From G963692885 sp964658655 (GTDB taxonomy: Bacteria; Acidobacteriota; Terriglobia; Terriglobales; Acidobacteriaceae), in assembly GCA_964658655.1 (NCBI GenBank), contig CAZZZL010000015.1, forward strand, positions 12,341 to 76,340: a stretch of DNA of 64,000 nucleotides. The letters are read 5' to 3'. The notes beneath the pieces were generated by a model. It had not been told where the DNA came from. It saw nothing but the letters and a program-made list of their open reading frames with translations, and did no database searches. This document shows positions 1 to 8,966 of the stretch, in pieces. The position numbers and the translations under genes are program-made. Position 1 is the stretch's first letter, and every line of letters starts with the position of its first letter.

Positions 1-2997
1 GTAGCTATTGCGACCCATGCCGGGGATTCGGTTATCTCCGCCCGAGCCATTGATGCTGTAACCGAGACCGGTCAGGTTCTGTAGACGGTTTACGTCATCC
101 AGGTAGCGAAGGTTGGGAATCGATCCGCCGGTCCGCATACTGAATGGCAGGCCGGTCTGCATCGAAGCAGTCGGCGCGGCGGAATAGCCATTGAGAAGCG
201 TTCCCGCCAGGCCATGAATTTTCCACGGTGTACGCGCCATCACAAAGCCCGTAATACGCTGGCGGACGTCGTAATTCGACGGGCCGTACTCCGCGGCAAA
301 GTTGGTGGGATCGAGAACGTCGTCCGCATCGGCAAAGGTCGTCTCGTTCTGATTGAAATCCGATGCGTGCGCGTAGGTGTAGTGAGCCTGGAGACGGAGC
401 GCATGGCCCAGCCGCTGTTTCAGGGTCACAACCATCGCTTCGTAAGTGGAGTTGGTTTCGCTGAAAATTTTGGTGATCTGCTGGTAGTTGGGGTTGAGGC
501 GACTCGCAAAGAAGTTAGTGGAGTAGCTAGTCGATAGCGGGCCCGAGCGGGAAGTATCTTTCACGTTATAGGTGACCGAGCCGATCGACGTCAGATCGAT
601 ATTGGTGTCAACGAAGTTGGGAAGTTCGCGCCCCAGGCTGGCCAGGGCGCTGATGCTGATCTCACTGCCTGGGCCTAAACGCTGAGCAATCGACACTTCG
701 GCTTCATGCACTTGCGGGTTTTGGAAGTGCGGATCGAAGAAAACTGCGTTCGACTTGATGGAATGCGAGATCGATGAAGAAAAAATGTAGGGAAAGGTCG
801 GTGCACCAGGATCTGTCGGCTTGATGCGATAGGTCAACTGACCATTCGAAGAGCCGGTATCGACGAGTGCGGACGAGATCGTCGAGTTGATAATGCGGCC
901 GTAGTAGATGCCGTACCCAGCTCGCAGAACAGTGCTGCCGCCACCGAAGACATCCCAGGCCAGACCGAGCCGTGGCCCAAAGTTATTGCGGTCATGCGGC
1001 AGCACTGCTGTTTGCGGAATATCCGCATTGACGAGGTTTGGATTGGACGGGGGCAGCTGCTCGTATTCGTACCGGACACCCATGGTTACAGTAAGGGAGT
1101 GGAAGAGACGCACGTCGTCGGCTACAAAAGCTGCGTAATCATTAGTGCTCAGGTTGAAGACAGTCGGACCGAGGGCCTGCTGAAAATATGAGTAGCAGGG
1201 CAGGTTACCGTAGCTGTCACTCGAGACACCGCAGTGGCCCGGGTTCAAAAGATCAGAGACAAAGCCGGGCATGCTGTCATACACATAATGACCGCCGCCA
1301 CCGTAGAGGTTCTGCGTCAGGTCATTTACGTGGTTAAAGTCGCCGCCGGCTTTCAAAACATGATTACCCGTCACCCAGGTAAAGACATCGTTGATCTGCG
1401 TGCGGTGCTCGTCAGGAAAAGAGACGCGATCAAGGGCCGCTGGCTTACCGATACGCAAGCCGTAACTCGCACTCAGAAGGGAGACTTGCGGCGCACTGTG
1501 TGCTCCGCTGTCCGTGAGCGAGGATTGTTCAAAGGTCGATGGAGGCGTGCTGAGCTGCGCCTCGAAGTCGCGGCCGTACTGGAGGAGAAGATCGTTCATG
1601 CGCGTGGACGAAAGGAATGTGTTCCACCGTGCGATACCCCAGTCGTCATTGACGATGCTGTTGCCGAAGCTGGCGACACCGTACTGCGTAGAAGTCTGTG
1701 TCTGCACGCCATTTGGCGAGTTCCATCGCATGTGGTTGAACTGGAGCGCAATGTGATTGCGGTCGTTCGGCTGGTAATCAAGCTTGGGAAACAGTATCAG
1801 TTGCGTAGCACTGCGGGGAACAATACCGGTTTCTCCTGCGAGGTCAGCCAGCACGTTGTTGTATTGCTGCAGAGCCATGCTGTTGAGCGGAAGACCGAGC
1901 CGTTCGCGAAGGCCCGTCAGCTCATTGCTCGTTGGCTCGGCGTAGAACTTCGCAGAGTTGCCGGGCTGCGAGATCGCAGGGAAGTTGCGCCGGTATTGAT
2001 CGTAGGCAAAGAACCAGAACAGGTGATTCTTCTGGATCGGGCCGCCTGCGCTGCTTCCCCATTGCTTGCGCCAGTCGCGCGGGGTAAATGGCGTGGAAAT
2101 GAAGGTGCCGGACTGCGGCTCGGCGGTGACCTGCGTGTAGGGATTCTGCGCTGCCCATTCGCTGTCGCGATCATAGAAAAAACTGCTGCCATGAAAGCTG
2201 TTGGCACCGCTGTGGGTCACTGTGTTGACGACACCTCCTGCTGCGCGGCCGTATTCCGCAGAGTAGTTCGAGGCGTTCACCTGGAACTCACGCACGGACG
2301 ACTCACTGGTTGAGTAGGCAATGGTGGAGCGGCCGCGTTCTTCCGAGAAGAAGGCCTGATTGTTGTCTGCGCCGTCCATGGTGTTGTTGTTCAGCAGCGC
2401 GCTGATGCCACGGAAACTGAGCATGCCGTAACCCTGCTGATCCGATGTGACGGTCGGCGTGAGGAGAGCGAAGTCTGACCAGCGCCGGCCATTGCTGGGC
2501 AGGCCGTGGATGGCTTCTTCATCCAGGTTCGTGGCGATGGCGGCGGATGTCGTGTCGAGACCGGGAGCCTTCTCCCTCACCAGCACTGTCTCCTGTTTGG
2601 AGCCGATGGTCAGGCTGGGTGAAAGGGCGGTGACCCTGCCAATCTCGACGACGACGGACTTTGCGACAAAGGTCTCGTAGGAGGCGAGATGGATCTCAAG
2701 CTGGTAGGTACCTGGCGGGAGGCCGGCAAAGTGAAAGTCGCCGGACCCGTCGGCTGTCGTGTTGTAGGTGGTGTTGCTCAACTGGCTGGTCGCTTCAACA
2801 AGCGCATGTGCCACGGCAGCACCGGATGGATCAGTGATGGTACCGGCGATAGTACCTTCTGTCGTCGATTGGCACAGGACGACGGGGCTGCTGATCATCG
2901 CCATGGCGAGGAAGACGAGGCCCCACGCAAAGCGCTCGAAAAAGCGGACAAGCCGCAGGTGATAGCCAAAAACAAGACGTGCAATTACCAGAGGCAT
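1..2997 (-). CDS. TonB-dependent receptor, Oar-like, with carboxypeptidase-regulatory-like N-terminus (3' end outside window)
   Basis: An open frame runs without a stop from an ATG at 2997 to the left edge (999 codons), so the C-terminal barrel end is missing. An AGGAG lies about 8 bases before the ATG. The protein begins with a basic stretch and a hydrophobic signal segment (about residues 25-43) ending in VVLCQ. A carboxypeptidase-regulatory-like beta-sandwich follows (about 47-130; GTITDPSGAAV, GDFHFAGLPPGTYQL), then a plug-like region with LDTTSAAIATNL and DGADNNQAFF, then the alternating pattern of an outer-membrane barrel. This architecture is typical of the large Oar-like receptor families of acidobacteria. 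The substrate cannot be read from sequence; oligosaccharide uptake is usual for the family. The many plus-strand open frames here are its shadows. Confidence 0.9.
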   Translation of the reverse strand, partial: MPLVIARLVFGYHLRLVRFFERFAWGLVFLAMAMISSPVVLCQSTTEGTIAGTITDPSGAAVAHALVEATSQLSNTTYNTTADGSGDFHFAGLPPGTYQLEIHLASYETFVAKSVVVEIGRVTALSPSLTIGSKQETVLVREKAPGLDTTSAAIATNLDEEAIHGLPSNGRRWSDFALLTPTVTSDQQGYGMLSFRGISALLNNNTMDGADNNQAFFSEERGRSTIAYSTSESSVREFQVNASNYSAEYGRAAGGVVNTVTHSGANSFHGSSFFYDRDSEWAAQNPYTQVTAEPQSGTFISTPFTPRDWRKQWGSSAGGPIQKNHLFWFFAYDQYRRNFPAISQPGNSAKFYAEPTSNELTGLRERLGLPLNSMALQQYNNVLADLAGETGIVPRSATQLILFPKLDYQPNDRNHIALQFNHMRWNSPNGVQTQTSTQYGVASFGNSIVNDDWGIARWNTFLSSTRMNDLLLQYGRDFEAQLSTPPSTFEQSSLTDSGAHSAPQVSLLSASYGLRIGKPAALDRVSFPDEHRTQINDVFTWVTGNHVLKAGGDFNHVNDLTQNLYGGGGHYVYDSMPGFVSDLLNPGHCGVSSDSYGNLPCYSYFQQALGPTVFNLSTNDYAAFVADDVRLFHSLTVTMGVRYEYEQLPPSNPNLVNADIPQTAVLPHDRNNFGPRLGLAWDVFGGGSTVLRAGYGIYYGRIINSTISSALVDTGSSNGQLTYRIKPTDPGAPTFPYIFSSSISHSIKSNAVFFDPHFQNPQVHEAEVSIAQRLGPGSEISISALASLGRELPNFVDTNIDLTSIGSVTYNVKDTSRSGPLSTSYSTNFFASRLNPNYQQITKIFSETNSTYEAMVVTLKQRLGHALRLQAHYTYAHASDFNQNETTFADADDVLDPTNFAAEYGPSNYDVRQRITGFVMARTPWKIHGLAGTLLNGYSAAPTASMQTGLPFSMRTGGSIPNLRYLDDVNRLQNLTGLGYSINGSGGDNRIPGMGRNSY

Positions 2998-3197
2998 AAC
3001 AGGTGCTCCTCGGAAAAAAGGACTGCAGTCGCCGGTCTCGATCGCCGGCTGTTGTGTTTACGCTGCGTGTCCCATGGAACCTTTTAAGACTGGCCCTATG
3101 GATATAGACAGCAATCTGCGCGAGCCAAAGGCGCGTGCATGTGCCACAAAGGTGTCGCGAAATATCGGACGAAACATACCGCAATACTTGGAAAGGT

Positions 3198-3225
3198 GAA
3201 CTAAGCATACGCAATCCGCTAGACT
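3198..3225 (+). promoter_or_regulatory. Candidate obgE promoter, near-leaderless
   Basis: TGAACT and TAGACT are separated by 17 bases. The -10-like box ends only 11 bases before the obgE ATG, and no Shine-Dalgarno lies in between. If used, the transcript would start about 4 bases before the start codon. The match to the sigma-70 consensus is moderate. The rest of 2998-3236 holds the divergent leader of the TonB receptor gene and nothing else I recognise. Confidence 0.3.
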
Positions 3226-3236
3226 AGACAAGATAA

Positions 3237-4271
3237 ATGTTCATAGACGAAGCAAAAATCCGTATCAAAGCGGGAGACGGCGGCAATGGCTGCATGGCGT
3301 TTCGCCGCGAAAAGTTTGTTCCGCGCGGCGGCCCATCGGGTGGCGACGGCGGCAACGGCGGTGACATCATCATGGAGTCAAGCCAGCGCCATAACACGCT
3401 GATTCACTTCCGCTTCAACCCCGAACACAAGGCGGATCGCGGACGCCATGGCGAAGGTTCAAACTGCACCGGCAAAGAAGGAGAAGACCTGGTGCTGCAG
3501 GTGCCCGTCGGGACGTCAGTGTTTGACGACGAGACCGGCGAGCTGGTGCATGACTTCGAGCGGCCGGACGAGCGGGTCATCATTGCCCGTGGCGGACGGG
3601 GTGGCCGCGGCAACCAGCATTTCGCCACGCCGACGCACCAGGCGCCGCGCGAGCATGAGCTTGGCCGGCCGGGCGAAGAGCGTGTCTACAGACTGGAACT
3701 GAAGCTGCTGGCGGACGTCGGACTTGTCGGTTATCCCAATGTGGGAAAGTCGACGCTGATTTCGGTGATTTCAGCTGCAAAACCGAAGATTGCCGATTAC
3801 CCTTTTACTACGCTGGCGCCCAATCTTGGCGTGGTGTCAATCGGCGAAGCACCGCATGAAGAGAGTTATGTAGTCGCCGACATTCCCGGATTGATTGAGG
3901 GCGCGCATCTCGGGGCCGGACTAGGAGTGCAGTTTCTGCGACATATCGAGCGCACGCGGGTGCTGGTGCATCTGGTGGATGTTTCGGATGGCAGCGGACG
4001 GGATAATCCAGTCGAGGATTTCAAGGTGATTTCGGCTGAGCTGGAGAGCTTCGGTCACGGGCTGGATGAGAAGCCGGTGGTTATCGCGGCGACGAAAGCG
4101 GACGTGGCGAATCCGGACAAGTTGAAGAAGCTGCAGGCCATGGCCAAGCGGAAGAAGATGCCGCTCTATTTGATCTCGGCTGTGACTGGCGAGGGTATCG
4201 AAAAGCTGAAGTATGCGATTGGCGAGAGGGTTAAGGCGCTGCGGGAAGAAGAGCACGCGGCGGCTCTCTAA
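3237..4271 (+). CDS. obgE: GTPase Obg (ribosome assembly / stress GTPase)
   Basis: This 344-residue protein has the full Obg layout. The glycine-rich Obg fold covers about residues 1-158 (KAGDGGNG, GGPSGGDGGNGG). The GTPase domain follows, with G1 GYPNVGKST (165-173), switch region YPFTTLAPNLG (188-198), G3 DIPGLIEGA (215-223) and G4-like TKAD (286-289). It ends soon after the G domain and so lacks the long C-terminal extension of some Obg proteins. Obg family GTPases bind the 50S subunit late in assembly and respond to (p)ppGpp. The gene is monocistronic and converges on lpxC across a repeat-bearing junction. There is no obvious Shine-Dalgarno; the upstream promoter-like boxes suggest a nearly leaderless message. 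Confidence 0.97.
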   Translation: MFIDEAKIRIKAGDGGNGCMAFRREKFVPRGGPSGGDGGNGGDIIMESSQRHNTLIHFRFNPEHKADRGRHGEGSNCTGKEGEDLVLQVPVGTSVFDDETGELVHDFERPDERVIIARGGRGGRGNQHFATPTHQAPREHELGRPGEERVYRLELKLLADVGLVGYPNVGKSTLISVISAAKPKIADYPFTTLAPNLGVVSIGEAPHEESYVVADIPGLIEGAHLGAGLGVQFLRHIERTRVLVHLVDVSDGSGRDNPVEDFKVISAELESFGHGLDEKPVVIAATKADVANPDKLKKLQAMAKRKKMPLYLISAVTGEGIEKLKYAIGERVKALREEEHAAAL

Positions 4272-4278
4272 CGACCGG

Positions 4279-4365
4279 TCGGGTAGATGCAGATCCCTCC
4301 ACTGCGCTTGGCTCCGGTCAGGATGACAAGATCTTTCAACGCTGCCCTTCGCTCGGGATGACAAG
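4279..4365. repeat. REP-like intergenic repeat, two adjacent copies
   Basis: The convergent obgE/lpxC junction contains a unit reading GCAGATCCCTCCACTGCGCT, then a short gap and CGGTCAGGATGACAA (4290-4327). A shorter second unit follows, ending CTCGGGATGACAA (to about 4362). A very similar unit lies at 13070-13110 in another convergent junction. The reverse strand reads as the peptide-like shadow CHPDRSQAQWRDL, a form often seen as spurious small proteins in acidobacterial genomes. Its role is unknown; an interspersed REP-like element is the simplest reading. Confidence 0.6.
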
Positions 4366-4386
4366 CAGGAATGGACCGATGCCCGA

Positions 4387-5301
4387 CTACGCGGTGGCGA
4401 ACTGCCTGGCCGGGCTGATCACTTCTTTGGCTTCCTTTGCCATGGGCAGTTGCGCCAATTCCCATGCGGAACGGTCTTTCAGCAGCCGTGATACGAGTGC
4501 CGTGTGCATGGCGTGACCGGCGCGCTCCGCGACGACACGGCCCCAGATGCGGTGGCCGGCCAAGGCCAGGTCGCCAATCAGATCGAGCACCTTGTGACGC
4601 ACAAACTCATCTTCATACCTTAGCGGGCCGTTCTGGACACGTTCACGGGTCAGTATGATCGCGTTTGACTCCGAAGCACCGCGAATGAGGCCCATGTTGC
4701 GGAGCTTCTGCTCGTCCTCACGGAAGCCGAAGGTGCGGGCAGCAGCGATCTCTGTTTCGTAGGCACCGGAGGCCAGGTCGACAGTGAAATTCTGTTTGCC
4801 GATCGGCGTCGGAAAATCGATAGCATACGCGATGCCGTAGCCCTCTCCCGGATAGACACCGATGAATTTGTCACCTTCGCGGACCTCGAGCTTCTTGAGG
4901 ATGCGGAGGTACTTACGGCGGCGACGCTGCACGCGGATGCCCACGGAGCGGAATGCTTCTACGTAGGGCAGGGCACTGCCGTCGAGGATTGGGAGCTCGA
5001 GATTGTCAATCTCCACGATGATATTGTCGATGCCCATACCGATGAGCGCCGAGAGCAAGTGTTCCGTCGTCGAGATGAGGACGCCCTGGCGCATGAGGCT
5101 GGTCGCGTAGCTAACACGAGCGACGTTCTGACCGTTAGCCGGAATTTCAAAGTCGTCGAGGTCTGTTCGACGAAAGACAATCCCGGAGCCGGCGGGGGCT
5201 GGCAGTAACCGGAGAGTGACGGGTGCGCCGCTGTGTAATCCGACGCCTTTGAAATCTACAATTGATGCAAGACTCTGTTCGTAGTGATTGTCGATGGACA
5301 A
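4387..5301 (-). CDS. lpxC: UDP-3-O-acyl-N-acetylglucosamine deacetylase
   Basis: The gene encodes 304 residues, the usual LpxC length. The two-domain fold is recognisable. The zinc ligands are visible as His81 in STTEHLLSAL and as His236 and Asp240 in RHKVLDLIGDLAL. The catalytic-region His263 is in ERAGHAMHTAL. The N-terminal GVGLHSG matches the substrate-binding loop. LpxC performs the first committed step of lipid A synthesis, removing acetate from UDP-3-O-acyl-GlcNAc in the cytosol. The presence of lpxC shows the organism makes lipid A and is diderm. The gene is transcribed divergently from the M20 peptidase gene; the 147 bases between their starts must carry both promoters. Confidence 0.97.
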   Translation of the reverse strand: MSIDNHYEQSLASIVDFKGVGLHSGAPVTLRLLPAPAGSGIVFRRTDLDDFEIPANGQNVARVSYATSLMRQGVLISTTEHLLSALIGMGIDNIIVEIDNLELPILDGSALPYVEAFRSVGIRVQRRRRKYLRILKKLEVREGDKFIGVYPGEGYGIAYAIDFPTPIGKQNFTVDLASGAYETEIAAARTFGFREDEQKLRNMGLIRGASESNAIILTRERVQNGPLRYEDEFVRHKVLDLIGDLALAGHRIWGRVVAERAGHAMHTALVSRLLKDRSAWELAQLPMAKEAKEVISPARQFATA

Positions 5302-5448
5302 GGTTATCGTTCCTGGTCTCGCTGTATGTGCTTACTACCGAATAGACTAGCGACCGGGCGGAAAGTTTCGCTGTGGCAGAATAGACACACTTCCAGCCCC
5401 AATTGCCAAATTAAGGCGTTTTCGAACGAAGCGGGGAAAGGCGAACCG

Positions 5449-6636
5449 GTGGAGATACGTACTGATCTGGATACCCTGGCAACGTGGGTCTCAGGCCAAC
5501 AGGGAGAGATGCTGAAGTCGATCGGCGACCTTGGTGAGATCGAGTCGCCCAGTGATGACGCGGAGGCAGTCGATCGAGCCGTGGCATGGGTACAGGCTCG
5601 TGGAACGGCTATCGGCGGCGAGGCTAAGCTGCATAGGAATCTTCAGGATAGCGGGATCAATTACGGAGATGTCCTGGAGTTGAAGTTTCATCCGAGGGAC
5701 CCAATCGAGTCACAGAAGCCAGTCCTCCTCCTTGGGCATTTGGACACGGTATGGGCAAAGGGAACGCTGGCGTCGATGCCCGTAAGGACGGAAGGTATCC
5801 GTCTCTACGGGCCTGGGATTTACGACATGAAGGCTGGGGTCGTAATGGCGCTGACGGCGCTGCAGGCACTGATCGAGACGAGCCTGCTGAACCAGCGGGT
5901 GACCCTGTTCCTAGTGAGCGATGAAGAAGTCGGCAGCCCGGTTTCAAGGCCAATTACCGAAGGGCAGGCAGTGCAGGCGAGTGCTGTCTATGTCCTGGAG
6001 CCCGCCCAGGGACCGCAGGGGGCCTACAAGACAGCGCGGAAGGGGGTAGGGGGCTACCGGCTGGAGGTGCGTGGCGTGGGGGCTCACAGCGGCGTCGACT
6101 TCACAGCAGGACACTCGGCTGTATTGGAGCTGGCCCGTCAGATTGAGGTGATCTCAGGCTTCACGGACCTGGATAGTGGACTGACGGTCAATCCCGGGGT
6201 CATCGGCGGAGGGACACGGTCGAATGTGATTGCTGAATCTGCATGGGTCGAGATCGATGCGCGAGTGGCGCGGACAGCGGACGTTGCCGGGATCGAGCAA
6301 AAGCTGCGAGGTCTGCGGCCGTTCGACGAAAAGTGTGTGCTGACACTGACGGGAGGCTTGAATCGGCCGCCGATGGAAAGAACGAAGGGAACGGCAGCTC
6401 TCTTTGAACGCGCCGCAACACTCGCCGGTTACATGGGTTTCAAACTTGAGGAAGCAGCTACCGGCGGAGGGTCCGATGGTAACTTTACTTCTGCGCTGGG
6501 AATCCCGACACTGGATGGGATGGGTGCAGTCGGTGAAGGTGCCCATGCGAGCAATGAATCCATTCTGATCGATGCTCTCGTTCCAAGAACAGCGCTGCTG
6601 GCTGGGATGTTGATAAACGACATGGGTCTCCGGTGA
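5449..6636 (+). CDS. M20 family metallopeptidase (glutamate carboxypeptidase-like)
   Basis: The frame is open further upstream, but that stretch is non-conserved and overlaps the lpxC leader. I place the start at GTG 5449, preceded by GGGGAAAGG, giving 395 residues. M20 dinuclear-zinc motifs are visible: HLD at 97-99 (LLLGHLDTVW), Asp126 in IYDMKAG, and the catalytic pair DEE 158-160 in VSDEEVGS. A dimerisation insert follows (about 185-290, GGYRLEVRGVGAHSGVD). The family hydrolyses C-terminal glutamate or dipeptide-like amides; I cannot tell the exact substrate. No signal peptide is visible with this start, so the protein is probably cytosolic. It is possibly cotranscribed with the tiny frame at 6698. 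Confidence 0.88.
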   Translation: MEIRTDLDTLATWVSGQQGEMLKSIGDLGEIESPSDDAEAVDRAVAWVQARGTAIGGEAKLHRNLQDSGINYGDVLELKFHPRDPIESQKPVLLLGHLDTVWAKGTLASMPVRTEGIRLYGPGIYDMKAGVVMALTALQALIETSLLNQRVTLFLVSDEEVGSPVSRPITEGQAVQASAVYVLEPAQGPQGAYKTARKGVGGYRLEVRGVGAHSGVDFTAGHSAVLELARQIEVISGFTDLDSGLTVNPGVIGGGTRSNVIAESAWVEIDARVARTADVAGIEQKLRGLRPFDEKCVLTLTGGLNRPPMERTKGTAALFERAATLAGYMGFKLEEAATGGGSDGNFTSALGIPTLDGMGAVGEGAHASNESILIDALVPRTALLAGMLINDMGLR

Positions 6637-6697
6637 GCCTTTCGACCGGATGCTGCATCAGATAAGAGCCGCTGCATACAAGAGAAGAGGAAGACCA

Positions 6698-6805
6698 ATG
6701 CTCGTAGCCATCGAAATGATTCTGCTCGCCGCTGTCGTACTACAGGTCCGCTCTCTCGCAGTCGAGAAAAAGCCGGTTCCTGTGCCGGTTCGAAATAAGC
6801 GCTAG
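6698..6805 (+). CDS. Small single-span membrane peptide (candidate)
   Basis: This 35-codon frame has ATG at 6698 preceded by GAGAAGAGGAAG at a workable distance. The peptide begins MLVAIEMILLAAVVLQV, a plausible transmembrane helix. It ends with a basic, proline-rich tail, EKKPVPVPVRNKR. It lies 61 bases after the M20 peptidase stop and could be in the same transcript. I do not recognise a family. The ribosome-binding site, the hydrophobic-then-charged design and the clean stop are the only support; it could be a chance frame. Confidence 0.4.
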   Translation: MLVAIEMILLAAVVLQVRSLAVEKKPVPVPVRNKR

Positions 6806-6933
6806 TAAGCGTGCAGAGCTCGTGGATTTTACGGAGCGGAACTTCCCGTTCCCCTTTGCCAATTTTCTACGAGTAAGCTTATTTTTTATTTACTGTTTTC
6901 AAGCGGCACTCCGATTTGTCTCGGTTTCCTGCA

Positions 6934-8373
6934 ATGAGCCTGCTCACCTCCCGCTGCGTAAGCCTGCTTGCTATCTTGCTAAGTAATCCTTCGGCAGTAG
7001 GATCGGACCTATTTTCAGACTCTTCACTTCCTGTTCAGTCGATCACTCTCGATCAACACGCCAAGCCCATTGGACGGTGGCTGGGATCAGGGATTGAATT
7101 TGATCCGTATGTAAAAAAACCCGACGCTGCACGATGGGCAACCATGCTTGAGCGCGTCGTGTATTCGAGGCCAGGTTTCCTGCGGGTGATGTCCGGTGCG
7201 TCCGATTATTGCTCAGGATTTGACGCTACAGGGGCGCCAATTTACAGGTGGATCACGGATCCACGCGCTCCACAGCTGGAACGAGTCTTCGAGATATTGG
7301 ACTTTGCTCAGGCGCATGGCATCCAGGTCTACCTCGGCGCATGGTCGCCGCCTGGAAACCTGGGTATTCATTCGCCCGATGACCCCAGGTGGGCAGTAAT
7401 GATCGCGGCGTTTGTCGACTATCTCGTGCGCGAGAAGCATTACACGGTCGTCCATCACTACATCCTGATGAACGAACCAAATGGACAGTGGATGTGGCGA
7501 GGGCGGACTCCCGATTTTGGGGCCTGGGCTACCGGTGTTCGACAATTAAGACAGGAACTGGACAAGAGAAAGCTGCAGCAGGTGGTGCTGGCTGGACCGG
7601 ATAACTCCGGCGATCGCGCATGGTTCGACCGATCGGTTTCAGAGCTGCACTCCCTGTTTGGAGCGTGGGAGCAGCATATCTACGCGACCGACGATGAGGT
7701 CTCATCAGGCCATATCGAGCGCAACCTGATGGTCGACGGTGCCACGATCCTGGCGAAGGATCCTGATGGGGCAGACAAGCCGAGATTCATCGCGGAATCG
7801 GGGTTGGTTACCGGCAAAATCGAGGCCCTCGATCAGCAGCCACGCGTACACGACTTCGATTACGGCGTCCGCATGAGCGACTATGTGGTGCAGATTGCGC
7901 GCGCCGGCTGGATGGGAGCGGATGCATGGGACCTGGACGATGCCATGCACTCGAACGGGCACGGCGGCCAGAAAATCTGGGGTTTCTGGGATTCATCCTC
8001 TGCGGAAGGAATGAAGCCCCGACCGTGGTTTTATACGTGGTCGCTGCTCTCGCGTTACCTGCCGAGCGGCGCGGAGATCATTCCCTTGCCAGGATCAACC
8101 GACGGCCGGGTGCGGGCAACGGCAGCGCGCTGGCTGGAAGACCATAGGCTACAATGGACGGTCGTACTGGTGAATGACGGGGATAGTCCGGCTGACGTTT
8201 CGATGGACTTACCAAATATGCCGCAGTTGGCGATCTACCGATATTTCGCCGATGAACAGCAGACGGACGCGAAGGGCTTTCCGAAACCAGTCGCTATGAA
8301 GAAAATTCCAGCCGGGCAGGTGATCCATTTGCCGTCGCGCGGCGTCGTGTTGATGACCAGCGCGAAAGACTAG
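6934..8373 (+). CDS. Secreted glycoside hydrolase, clan-A-like (GH5/GH30/GH39 type)
   Basis: I start at ATG 6934 (479 residues); an in-frame TTG 18 bases upstream is possible. The first ~24 residues form a signal peptide (MSLLTSRCVSLLAILLSNPSAVGS). The TIM-barrel candidate carries an acid/base Glu in ILMNEPNG (about residue 181) and a second Glu in FIAESGL (about 288). These are the spacing and strand ends of beta-4 and beta-7 in clan GH-A retaining glycosidases. The last ~90 residues look like a small beta-domain (WTVVLVNDGDSPADVSMDL). The substrate is not deducible; a plant or microbial polysaccharide is likely. Its 3' end overlaps the convergent maf gene by four bases. Confidence 0.8.
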   Translation: MSLLTSRCVSLLAILLSNPSAVGSDLFSDSSLPVQSITLDQHAKPIGRWLGSGIEFDPYVKKPDAARWATMLERVVYSRPGFLRVMSGASDYCSGFDATGAPIYRWITDPRAPQLERVFEILDFAQAHGIQVYLGAWSPPGNLGIHSPDDPRWAVMIAAFVDYLVREKHYTVVHHYILMNEPNGQWMWRGRTPDFGAWATGVRQLRQELDKRKLQQVVLAGPDNSGDRAWFDRSVSELHSLFGAWEQHIYATDDEVSSGHIERNLMVDGATILAKDPDGADKPRFIAESGLVTGKIEALDQQPRVHDFDYGVRMSDYVVQIARAGWMGADAWDLDDAMHSNGHGGQKIWGFWDSSSAEGMKPRPWFYTWSLLSRYLPSGAEIIPLPGSTDGRVRATAARWLEDHRLQWTVVLVNDGDSPADVSMDLPNMPQLAIYRYFADEQQTDAKGFPKPVAMKKIPAGQVIHLPSRGVVLMTSAKD

Positions 8374-8966
8374 CTTGCTGCTGACCCAGGCCGAGACGCG
8401 GCTTGAATCATGGCAGTGACCAGCGCGATTGGTAATCCCACTACATTGAAATAGCAGCCCTGGATGCGGGGAATCCAGCGGGCGGCGCGTCCCTGGATGG
8501 CGTAGGCGCCTGCCTTATCCATGGGTTCGCCGGATGCGACGTAGTCGTCGATCTCCTGGGACGAGACGCTTAGCATCTGTACCATTGTGACCTCTGCGGC
8601 CAGTTCAACGACATCGCCCGACAGCACGCAGACACCGGTGATGACCTGGTGAGTACGCCCGGCAAGCAGGCGGAGCATACGTTTCGCGTCTTCTGCATCG
8701 ACTGGCTTGCCGAGAACTTCCTCATCGCAGACCACTACAGTGTCGGCACCGATGACGATCGCAGCGGCAGATGATTTTGACGCGACATCCTGTGCTTTTT
8801 CCCGTGCTAGACGGGTGGCGAAGGCGATTGGAGCTTCTCCCGGAGCCCTTACTTCAGGGACGCCTGAAGCGACCACGGTGAACGCGAAGCCGGCCTGCTG
8901 CAGCAGTTCTCTTCGACGCGGCGATGCCGAGGCCAGGATGATTTCTGTGGTTGCGGAAGCGGTCAT
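8370..8966 (-). CDS. maf: Maf-like nucleoside triphosphate pyrophosphatase
   Basis: 198 residues, matching the compact Maf/YhdE family. Signature elements are the N-terminal LASASPRRREL (11-21), the GADTVV motif (73-78) with its metal/nucleotide aspartate, and the LGKP loop (85-88). A later AGAYAIQGRAARWI segment matches the substrate loop. Maf proteins hydrolyse nucleoside triphosphates, often dTTP/UTP or modified pyrimidines, to monophosphates, and are thought to clean the pool or affect septation. The gene starts inside the stop of the upstream asparaginase-like gene (ATGA overlap), so the two are translationally coupled. The symbol follows family usage; nucleotide specificity is not determined. 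Confidence 0.93.
   Translation of the reverse strand: MTASATTEIILASASPRRRELLQQAGFAFTVVASGVPEVRAPGEAPIAFATRLAREKAQDVASKSSAAAIVIGADTVVVCDEEVLGKPVDAEDAKRMLRLLAGRTHQVITGVCVLSGDVVELAAEVTMVQMLSVSSQEIDDYVASGEPMDKAGAYAIQGRAARWIPRIQGCYFNVVGLPIALVTAMIQAASRPGSAAS

Noticed and set aside
1234..2313. Long plus-strand open frame (359 residues)
   Set aside because: It is the opposite-strand shadow of the TonB-dependent receptor, lacks a domain, and the minus strand has a clear receptor architecture.
4268..4465. Small minus-strand frame reading CHPERR-like peptides
   Set aside because: Translation of the interspersed repeat and lpxC 3' end, not a gene.
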